A stretch of 33,095 nucleotides of DNA, from positions 1 through 33,095 of the forward strand of contig JAFLTI010000019.1 of assembly GCA_022510485.1 (NCBI GenBank), given 5' to 3'. The translations under genes and the position numbers were made by a program. The notes beneath the pieces were generated by a model. It was not told the DNA's origin. It did no database searches and saw only the letters and a list, made by a program, of their open reading frames with translations. This DNA comes from Lentimicrobiaceae bacterium. GTDB taxonomy: Bacteria > Bacteroidota > Bacteroidia > Bacteroidales > P3. Position 1 is the first letter of the stretch; every line of letters begins with the position of its first letter. Below, piece by piece: positions 25,579-33,095 of this stretch.

Positions 25579-25599
25579 AAGAATGCTTAATACGAGAGC

Positions 25600-25812
25600 T
25601 TATTCAGCAACTTCTTCAGTGGCTGCTTCGCATTCAGCTTTCTGTTCCGTTTCGCAAGCCTTAACTGCTTCAGCACATTCGGTGCCTTCTTCAGCATCAG
25701 GTACAACTTCGGTAATTACTTCTTCTTCAACAGGAGCAGCGGTCTTGTTGGATTGGCAAGCCACAAAAGCAAACATAGCCAAAGCGGCGCAAGCGAGAAA
25801 CATCTTTTTCAT
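25600..25812 (-). CDS. Small acidic cysteine-containing lipoprotein, 70 aa
   Basis: MKKMF at 25812 opens a lipoprotein signal peptide (hydrophobic 5-18) with lipobox FVAC and lipidated Cys19. A longer reading from 25887 would place 25 polar residues before the signal and is rejected. The mature part of about 51 residues is dominated by Glu and Ala, very acidic, and contains Cys46, Cys53 and Cys61 in ECAEAVKAC and AECEAATEE. No family is recognised. It may bind metal or form disulfide cross-links. Its own promoter and terminator make a monocistronic unit, which suggests an abundant envelope protein. Confidence 0.8.
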   Translation of the reverse strand: MKKMFLACAALAMFAFVACQSNKTAAPVEEEVITEVVPDAEEGTECAEAVKACETEQKAECEAATEEVAE

Positions 25813-25921
25813 TGCAATGTGTTTTAAAAGGTTATTTTTCAGTTTGTTTTGTACGTTTTCGGTTTTGTCCCCAAGCCTCTTTTCCAAATCTTCCGTTCCG
25901 AAAAAAACACTTAAAGACGTG

Positions 25922-25951
25922 CAAAGTTAATTAAAATTTCTTTATGTTGAA
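25922..25951 (-). promoter_or_regulatory. Promoter of the small lipoprotein gene
   Basis: On the minus strand TAACTTTG (25922-25929) matches the -7 consensus exactly, and TTC (25949-25951) stands 19 bp upstream in place of TTG. It implies a leader of roughly 100 nt before 25812. The -33 triplet shares base 25949 with the -33 of the divergent promoter. Confidence 0.65.
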
Positions 25952-25977
25952 TATATGGAGGGAATTTCTTACATTTG
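25947..25977 (+). promoter_or_regulatory. Promoter of the PpiD/SurA-like gene
   Basis: TTG (25947-25949), 20 bp, TACATTTG (25970-25977): both elements match the Bacteroidota housekeeping consensus. Start of transcription is expected near 25984, about 54 nt before the ATG at 26038. Confidence 0.78.
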
Positions 25978-26037
25978 CGCCGCATTTTGGGGTATAGAAA
26001 CCCTTATTTTTACTTACAAAACAAACACAGATAGAAG

Positions 26038-28149
26038 ATGGCTATTATCGGTAGAATCAGAAAACACGCCGGCCTTGCAGTCGCCTTAATCGGCATCGCC
26101 ATTATCGGCTTCGTTATCCAAGACGCTTTCGGCAGAAGAGGACAGAGTGCGCCTCCCGTAGCTGTAATCAACGGCGAAACGGTTTCCTACAGCAGCTTTG
26201 CAGCCGATGTGGACCAAATTACCGAACAGTACAAACGCGCCCAAGGCGATGTTAAGATTACCGAAGAAGACATGAACCAAATCCGAGGCATGGCTTGGCA
26301 GCGTTTAGTTTCCAACATGCTTATCAACGAAGCCTGCCAAACCGTAGGCTTGCAGGTAAGCACGGCAGAAATGAACGATATGTACTACGGCAAGTTCATC
26401 AGTCCCTACCTTTACCAATACTTTACCAATCCGCAGACGGGCGTTTACGACCGCCAGCAGGTAATGAACATCATCAACAATTTTGACCAGCTTTCCGACC
26501 AAGACAAAGTGGCTTTAGGCGAATTGGAACACATCATCAAGAACGAAAGGCTTAAGGAAAAATACAACAACCTCGCCGCCAAATCGTTCTATATGCCCCG
26601 TGCCTTGGCGGCTTTCCAAAGCGGTCCTATGGCTTCTACGGTAACGGCACGTTGGGTTATGTTGCCCTACTCCCGGATTGAAGACGCCGACGTGCAGATT
26701 GACAAAAGCGACTACCGCAAATTCTACGAAGAAAACAAGTTCATGTTCAAACAGAACAAGAGCCGCAGTTTGGATTACGTAGTGTTTGACGTAACGCCCA
26801 CGCCGCAGGATATGAGGGATCTCGAAAACCATGTGACGCAACTTTACGATGAATTCCAGCACGAATCTTCCATTCCCGATTTTGTAAACGCAGTTACTTC
26901 CGGTCAGCGTTTCGACAGCCTCTACCGCAGCAAGGATGAAATCTTTCCCGGTTGGGATACCTTGTTCAATGCCGAAGCCGGTACTTTCTTCGCACCGCGC
27001 CGTATGGGCCGCAGTTTCCAAATGGCAGCCCTTTTAGACGTACAGATGCGCCCCGACAGCATCCGCCTGCATCATATTTTCCTCTCTTATACCGAAGCCG
27101 GCAGCCAAAGCGGTCGCAACAAAGAACAATCTCGCCTCTTGGCAGACTCCTTGAAAAACTTGCTCAACCAAAACTCCGCCGATTTTGCCCAATTGGCAGC
27201 CGCTTATTCTGAAGATCCCGCCGCCCAGCAAAACGGTGGCGACCTTGGCTGGCAGCGCGACGGCTACTTTGTAAGCTACCTCAACCGCGCCATCCTCAAT
27301 ACGCCTGTAGGAACCGCCGCCGTGGTGGAAGCTCCCGCCGGATTCCATGTAATCTATATCGATGCCAAGACCCAAGCGGTTAAGAAAGTGCTTGCCGCTG
27401 TGGTAAACATTCCTATCGAACCCAGTTCCGCCACTACCAAAGCCATCTATACCCGCGCCAACCAACTGCTGGGACAGAGCAAAGGCAAACTGAGCGGTTT
27501 GGATTCGGCAGCCCGTCAAATGGGTATGCAGATCCGTCAGGCTTCCGTTACCGAATTGGAAACCAACCTGCCGGGTGCCGTCAACTCCCGCGAAATCATC
27601 CGCTGGGCTTACAACAAAGACTCCAAAGAAGGCAATGTGGCAAATCAGGTTTTTGAAATGGAAAACCGTTATATCATTGCCGGTTTGCGCAGCATCAACG
27701 AAGATGAATATATGCCATTGGAACGTGTTATGCAGATTCCGCAGGCAGAACAAATGGTAAAACAAGACAAAAAAGCCAAAGAACTGGCTAAAATGCTGAT
27801 GAACGGCAATACGCTCGAAGAACTGGCTTCTTCGCTCAATATCGAAATAGACACCGCTTTCGGTATGCGTATGAACTCCTACCCGATGATAGGCAATGCT
27901 TACGAACCTAAGGTAGTGGGGCAGCTCTGCGGTCTTGAAAAAGGCGTGCTTTCGCAGCCCATCCAAGGCAATTCCGGCGTTTACCGCGTGGTAGCCGACG
28001 AAATTCTTTCCGCTCCTGCCGATATTATCCAAATCAACACTATGGTAAGGAACGCGCAGATGCAGTTTCAGCAAAGCGCAGTCAACATCGTATCCGCCGC
28101 GCTCGAAAGCGTAGCCAAGATAGAAGACAACCGCGAATTTTACTTCTAA
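26038..28149 (+). CDS. PpiD/SurA-like peptidyl-prolyl isomerase, 703 aa
   Basis: An inner-membrane-anchored periplasmic folding factor. One N-terminal transmembrane helix (residues about 11-28, AGLAVALIGIAIIGFVIQ) is followed by a SurA_N-like chaperone region (about 36-290). A parvulin domain spans roughly 341-445, with LHHIFLSY, DFAQLAAAYSEDPAAQQNGGDLGW and the terminal GFHVIYID. A further helical region to residue 703 matches the large Bacteroidota PpiD-type proteins. The parvulin core motifs are well kept, so isomerase activity is plausible. It has its own promoter and terminator, so it is a single-gene unit. Confidence 0.92.
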   Translation: MAIIGRIRKHAGLAVALIGIAIIGFVIQDAFGRRGQSAPPVAVINGETVSYSSFAADVDQITEQYKRAQGDVKITEEDMNQIRGMAWQRLVSNMLINEACQTVGLQVSTAEMNDMYYGKFISPYLYQYFTNPQTGVYDRQQVMNIINNFDQLSDQDKVALGELEHIIKNERLKEKYNNLAAKSFYMPRALAAFQSGPMASTVTARWVMLPYSRIEDADVQIDKSDYRKFYEENKFMFKQNKSRSLDYVVFDVTPTPQDMRDLENHVTQLYDEFQHESSIPDFVNAVTSGQRFDSLYRSKDEIFPGWDTLFNAEAGTFFAPRRMGRSFQMAALLDVQMRPDSIRLHHIFLSYTEAGSQSGRNKEQSRLLADSLKNLLNQNSADFAQLAAAYSEDPAAQQNGGDLGWQRDGYFVSYLNRAILNTPVGTAAVVEAPAGFHVIYIDAKTQAVKKVLAAVVNIPIEPSSATTKAIYTRANQLLGQSKGKLSGLDSAARQMGMQIRQASVTELETNLPGAVNSREIIRWAYNKDSKEGNVANQVFEMENRYIIAGLRSINEDEYMPLERVMQIPQAEQMVKQDKKAKELAKMLMNGNTLEELASSLNIEIDTAFGMRMNSYPMIGNAYEPKVVGQLCGLEKGVLSQPIQGNSGVYRVVADEILSAPADIIQINTMVRNAQMQFQQSAVNIVSAALESVAKIEDNREFYF

Positions 28150-28165
28150 TCTTCAAACAATAAAC

Positions 28166-28199
28166 AAAAAGGCGGACAAAAGATTTGTCCGCCTTTTTT
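28166..28199 (+). terminator. Rho-independent terminator of the PpiD-like gene
   Basis: A 15-bp perfect stem pairs 28166-28180 (AAAAAGGCGGACAAA) with 28184-28198, with a 3-nt loop and a run of six T at the end. The A-run on the other side would also allow termination on the minus strand. Confidence 0.92.
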
Positions 28200-28225
28200 A
28201 TATCTGCCCGACCAAACAAAAATAG

Positions 28226-29251
28226 ATGTACACGCTGCAAGACATAGCGGAACTGCTTTCCTTGCGTGGAGAAGAAGCCCAAGCCTTGCGCCGGAAGGCG
28301 CACCAAACCAAATTACGCGAGATAGGCGACAAGGTATATCTGCGCGGTCTGATAGAACTCTCCAACCGCTGTGCCAAAGACTGCTTTTATTGCGGCATCC
28401 GCCGTTCCAACAGCTGCGTGAACCGCTATACGCTCACGCCCGGAGAAGTATTGCAGGCAGCCGATTTTGCCCATAAAGCGGGCTTCGGTTCCATTGTGCT
28501 GCAATCGGGAGAACGTCAAGACGAAGCCTTTGTTTCCCTTGTAGAACAGCTTGTGCGCGACATTATGAAACAAAGCGGAGGCGAGTTGGGCATTACCCTT
28601 TCGTTGGGAGAACAAAGCGAAGAAACTTACCGCCGTTGGTACGATGCCGGCGCAATTCGTTATCTGCTGCGTATAGAAACCTCAAATCCAGCCCTATACG
28701 CCCGCCTCCACCCTGCTGACCATCGTTTTGAAGAACGGGCGGACTGCCTGAACCGCCTGCGTAGAATAGGCTATTATGTAGGCAGCGGCATTATGATAGG
28801 GCTACCCTTTCAAAGTACGGAACAGGTGGCGCGGGATCTATTGTTTTTACGAGATTCGGGCGTGGATATGGTGGGTATGGGACCTTATCTCGAACACGAA
28901 CAGACCCCGCTTTGGGAATACCGGCATCTGATTCCCCAAAAAGAAGAAAGATACGAATTGAATCTGAACGCATTAGCCGTTTTACGCCTGTTGATGCCCA
29001 AAATCAATATAGCCGCCACCACCGCTATGGGAACCCTGAAATCCAAGGGTCGCCAAGAGGCGCTCTACACTGCCGCCAACGTTATTATGCCCAATATCAC
29101 CCCGATGGAGCACCGAAAGGATTATTTTCTCTATCAGAACAAAATCTGCATAAACGATGCCGTTCAGGATAGCTTAGACAATATTTCGCAAGTGATTCAA
29201 GAGGCTGGAGGCAAAATTTCCCTCTTTGAGCAAGGGAATCCGCTCCGATAG
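28226..29251 (+). CDS. hydE: [FeFe]-hydrogenase maturase HydE, radical SAM protein
   Basis: The radical-SAM cluster motif CX3CX2C is Cys49, Cys53 and Cys56 ([15 protein letters not shown]). Also visible are [24 protein letters not shown] and IMIGLPFQS, which match HydE rather than biotin synthase or HydG. At 341 aa the length fits. HydE helps build the dithiomethylamine bridge of the H-cluster of [FeFe]-hydrogenases, together with HydF and HydG, neither of which lies in this window. The ATG is only 27 bp after the preceding terminator and no promoter box is visible there. Some genomes carry HydE-like proteins without hydrogenase, so the function depends on the rest of the genome. Confidence 0.88.
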   Translation: MYTLQDIAELLSLRGEEAQALRRKAHQTKLREIGDKVYLRGLIELSNRCAKDCFYCGIRRSNSCVNRYTLTPGEVLQAADFAHKAGFGSIVLQSGERQDEAFVSLVEQLVRDIMKQSGGELGITLSLGEQSEETYRRWYDAGAIRYLLRIETSNPALYARLHPADHRFEERADCLNRLRRIGYYVGSGIMIGLPFQSTEQVARDLLFLRDSGVDMVGMGPYLEHEQTPLWEYRHLIPQKEERYELNLNALAVLRLLMPKINIAATTAMGTLKSKGRQEALYTAANVIMPNITPMEHRKDYFLYQNKICINDAVQDSLDNISQVIQEAGGKISLFEQGNPLR

Positions 29252-29275
29252 TGTGCCGGATGTGCAAATTTGCAG

Positions 29276-29283
29276 TATATTTG
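29276..29283 (+). promoter_or_regulatory. -7 box of the glnS operon promoter
   Basis: TATATTTG matches TAnnTTTG exactly, 25 bp after the hydE stop and 36 bp before the glnS ATG. The -33 position (29252-29256, TGTGC) is a poor match to TTG. Confidence 0.55.
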
Positions 29284-29318
29284 TGCGCGCTTGGAATGAG
29301 GGCTTAATATTTTCCATT

Positions 29319-31036
<1,718 letters not shown>

Positions 31037-31037
<1 letters not shown>

Positions 31038-31810
31038 TGAAACGGATTATCTTTCTTATTCCTGTTGCATTTGCCCTCGTGCTTTTCTTCGTCTGCCGGC
31101 CGGTACCGTATAAAACGGTGGAACTGACCGTGAACGGCGCACAAGGTAGAGCCTTGGCGTTATTTGAAATATCCGAAGACAAGGGGGCTGTTTTCTTAGA
31201 CTCGGTTTATCCTGCCAAACGGCATCAAAACCAGTTTCGCTTTCCCTGCAAAGACCTGCGTATATATACCCTCTTTGCCCCGGGAAGCAAAGAAAGCTTG
31301 GTATTGCTGCCCGTTGAAAACGAGCCGCTTTGCCTTTCTACAAATTACGATTCGTTGGTAAGCGGCGCCAAACTCTGCGGCAAAGCGGACCGTGCCGTGA
31401 ACCGCGACGTGCTCAACTATCAAAAGAGGGTCTTGCAGACCGAATCTCAAATCGAAGCCATTGAACAAAACTGGCTTTCGGGGCGTTATACGGTAACGAA
31501 TGCAGACTCTTTGTACGCGGCGTGTTCCCGGTCGATAGACAGCCTTTTTTCAAACCTCCGCCAAGAAGCCATACAACTTTGCCAGCAACATACCGACAAC
31601 TTATTGCCGGTCTTTATTGCAAACAAGACGGTAGGCAAGCGGACAATCTTTGATATGAACAACAGCGGCGATATTATCTTTTTGAAAAACTGCGCCGATG
31701 CCTTGGTAAAGAGCCTGCCTTTCAGCGGTCATGCCGCCCGCTTGCTGTTCAATGCAGAACGCGCCGAGAGCCGTTTGAAACAACGCCATTTTTTTGATGA
31801 AATCAGATAA
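31037..31810 (+). CDS. DUF4369-like envelope protein without thioredoxin domain, 257 aa
   Basis: The N-terminal segment is hydrophobic (residues 4-20), so the protein is probably exported or anchored. Residues about 27-110 resemble the DUF4369-type beta domain that precedes TlpA thioredoxin folds in Bacteroidota (TVELTVNGAQGRALALFE, VFLDSVYP, CLSTNYDSLVSG). The helical middle part follows, but the protein ends before any thioredoxin fold and has no CxxC. It starts with GTG overlapping the glnS stop; no ATG is available nearby. It could be a short natural variant or a truncated relative of the TlpA-like protein at 21637-23145. It ends inside the start of lpxH. Confidence 0.75.
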
Positions 31811-32672
31811 GACGTCTTTTCTCACGCTCCATTTACCCCAAGGAAAAAAGATATTTTTCCTTTCCGATTTTCATTTGGGCGCGCCCGACTACACACACAG
31901 CCGTGAACGCGAAGCCAAGGTAACGGCTTGGATAGACGCCCACAAACACGAGATGCACAGCCTTTTTCTCTTAGGCGATATTTTTGATTATTGGTTTGAA
32001 TACCGCTATGTGGTTCAGAAAGGCTTTGTGCGTTTTATGGCAAAAATCGCCGAACTTACCGACAGCGGTATTCCCGTGCACTTTTTCGGAGGCAACCACG
32101 ATACATGGAACAAGCATTATTTTCAGCAGGAATTAGGAATGAAGGTGTATCGGGGCAATATGGAACTGAATGTAGACGATGCCCGGTTTCTGATAGGTCA
32201 CGGCGACGGTTTGGGAGCCAACGAGATCGGCTATAAGTGGATGAAAGCCCTATTTGAAGCCAAGACAAGCCGGGTACTCTATGCTTCCCTGCACCCGTAT
32301 TGGGGAAGCCGTTTGGCTAAGGCAATGTCCCGCCACAGCCGCAAGGCAGGCTCCGCCAGCGGAGAGGAACACTACCGCCGCGAACATTGGAAGAACCAGA
32401 ACCTTTTGACCTTTACGCAGCAAGTCTTGCAACAAAAACATATCGACTTTTTTATATTCGCCCATAGGCACTGGCCCGTGCTTGCCCGCTTAGACGGAAC
32501 GCAGGTGCAGGTTGTTCCTGAATGTCAAGTTGCTTTAGAACACGGCAAAGCCGCCGAAAAACGCGATTCCTTTTACCTCAACACCGGCGACTGGCTGCAC
32601 TATTGTTCCTATGCCTCTTTTGACGGAGATACCTTACGCTTGGAGGGTGAATCGGTACAAAATTCATTCTAA
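31797..32672 (+). CDS. lpxH: UDP-2,3-diacylglucosamine diphosphatase (LpxH family metallophosphoesterase)
   Basis: Cleaves UDP-2,3-diacylglucosamine to lipid X and UMP in lipid A synthesis, at the inner face of the cytoplasmic membrane. The calcineurin-like motifs are complete: SDFHLG (Asp24, His26), GDIFD (60-64), GGNHD (98-102), GHGDG (134-138) and AHRHWP (222-227). The 291-aa protein is longer than the 240-aa E. coli LpxH, and Bacteroidota members are often in this range. The ATG at 31797 is used rather than a TTG one codon upstream. It overlaps the preceding gene by 14 bp and folB follows after 2 bp. The Bacteroidota family includes paralogues of uncertain substrate, so LpxH is probable rather than certain. 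Confidence 0.82.
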   Translation: MKSDKTSFLTLHLPQGKKIFFLSDFHLGAPDYTHSREREAKVTAWIDAHKHEMHSLFLLGDIFDYWFEYRYVVQKGFVRFMAKIAELTDSGIPVHFFGGNHDTWNKHYFQQELGMKVYRGNMELNVDDARFLIGHGDGLGANEIGYKWMKALFEAKTSRVLYASLHPYWGSRLAKAMSRHSRKAGSASGEEHYRREHWKNQNLLTFTQQVLQQKHIDFFIFAHRHWPVLARLDGTQVQVVPECQVALEHGKAAEKRDSFYLNTGDWLHYCSYASFDGDTLRLEGESVQNSF

Positions 32673-32674
32673 AG

Positions 32675-33037
32675 ATGAAACAATCCTGCCTCTTTATCGA
32701 AGGAATGGAATTTTACGCGCATCACGGCTGTTTTGAACAGGAGCGCGTTATAGGCACATGGTTCAAGGTAGACTTATACCTCTACACCGACACCGAGCAG
32801 GCGCAACAGACCGACGATTTGAGCGCCACCGTCAATTATGCCGAAGTCTACAGCAAGGTAAAGGAAGAAATGGCAATTTCTTCAAAACTTATGGAACACG
32901 TGGCAAGGCGCATCGCCAACCGCATCTTGAACGACTACCCTGCCGTAGAAGAACTAAAAATCAAACTGCAAAAGCTAAACCCGCCCTTAGGCGAAAAGAT
33001 ACATTCCGCCGGGGTAGAACTTTGCCTGAGCCGATAG
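32675..33037 (+). CDS. folB: Dihydroneopterin aldolase
   Basis: Converts 7,8-dihydroneopterin to 6-hydroxymethyl-7,8-dihydropterin and glycolaldehyde in folate synthesis. The 120-aa length is standard. FYAHHGCFEQERVIG (13-27) includes the pterin-binding Glu, VNYAEVY (53-59) carries the conserved Tyr, LMEHVARRIANRIL includes Glu74, and KLQKLNPP (97-104) carries the catalytic Lys100. The terminal GVELCLSR is typical. It is last in the glnS-DUF4369-lpxH-folB run. Confidence 0.95.
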   Translation: MKQSCLFIEGMEFYAHHGCFEQERVIGTWFKVDLYLYTDTEQAQQTDDLSATVNYAEVYSKVKEEMAISSKLMEHVARRIANRILNDYPAVEELKIKLQKLNPPLGEKIHSAGVELCLSR

Positions 33038-33042
33038 CTTCC

Positions 33043-33068
33043 GCTTGCCTAAACCCAAGCTTTTCTTG
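33043..33068 (+). terminator. Weak candidate terminator after folB
   Basis: GCTTG (33043-33047) can pair with CAAGC (33056-33060), followed by TTTTCTT. The stem is only 5 bp, so this is tentative. Nothing else is seen in the last 58 bases. Confidence 0.25.
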
Positions 33069-33095
33069 CATATTCCGCGCCGAGCCGTTATTTTT

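Noticed and set aside
27034-28074. 346-aa minus-strand open frame inside the PpiD-like gene
   Set aside because: It lies wholly antisense to a well-supported gene with promoter and terminator and has no recognisable domain.

Overview
The window reads as a chromosomal segment of a Bacteroidota bacterium, most likely order Bacteroidales. Four things point there: a NADH dehydrogenase (complex I) operon with fused nuoCD and no nuoEFG; family-typical genes (S9 dipeptidyl peptidase IV, a TlpA-like thioredoxin, a DUF4369-like domain, a TonB-like partner of an ECF sigma factor); promoters of the Bacteroidota form TTG-N19-20-TAnnTTTG; and A-rich starts that mostly lack a Shine-Dalgarno site. Genus cannot be set from the sequence.

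Layout. (1) 1-2650, minus strand, accessory and AT-richer: an ATPase with a PD-(D/E)XK-like C-terminus, a small acidic coiled-coil protein, an unrecognised 206-aa protein, and the start of what looks like an N6-adenine DNA methylase cut by the window edge. The ATPase is preceded by three 33-bp tandem repeats, one of which supplies a promoter -33 element. (2) 2727-5772: an ECF sigma factor overlapping a TonB-C-like protein (minus strand), divergent from a membrane-anchored von Willebrand A protein (plus strand). (3) 5862-15863: nuoA-B-CD-H-I-J-K-L-M-N, a complete membrane arm and quinone module without the NADH-oxidising subunits. panB and an RluA-type pseudouridine synthase follow with almost no spacing. 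(4) 17382-18429: a secreted endonuclease/exonuclease/phosphatase-family gene with a structured leader and a strong Shine-Dalgarno site, unlike its neighbours. (5) 18502-21680: phospholipase D-like synthase, pepD dipeptidase and a Nudix hydrolase. (6) 21637-25812, minus strand: a TlpA-like protein, DPP IV, a strong terminator and a tiny acidic cysteine-bearing lipoprotein. The lipoprotein is divergent from a PpiD/SurA-like foldase, and the two promoters share a -33 region. (7) 28226-33037, plus strand: hydE, then a tight run of glnS, a DUF4369-like protein, lpxH-type hydrolase and folB.

How they fit together: the complex I form lacking its NADH module and the [FeFe]-hydrogenase maturase HydE both suit an anaerobic, ferredoxin- and hydrogen-linked energy metabolism, although this is inference. 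DPP IV and PepD fit peptide use. PpiD-like foldase, TlpA-like protein and LpxH serve the envelope. The least explained part is the left-hand accessory cassette. No RNA gene, CRISPR array or insertion sequence was seen, and no gap between genes exceeds about 230 bases.
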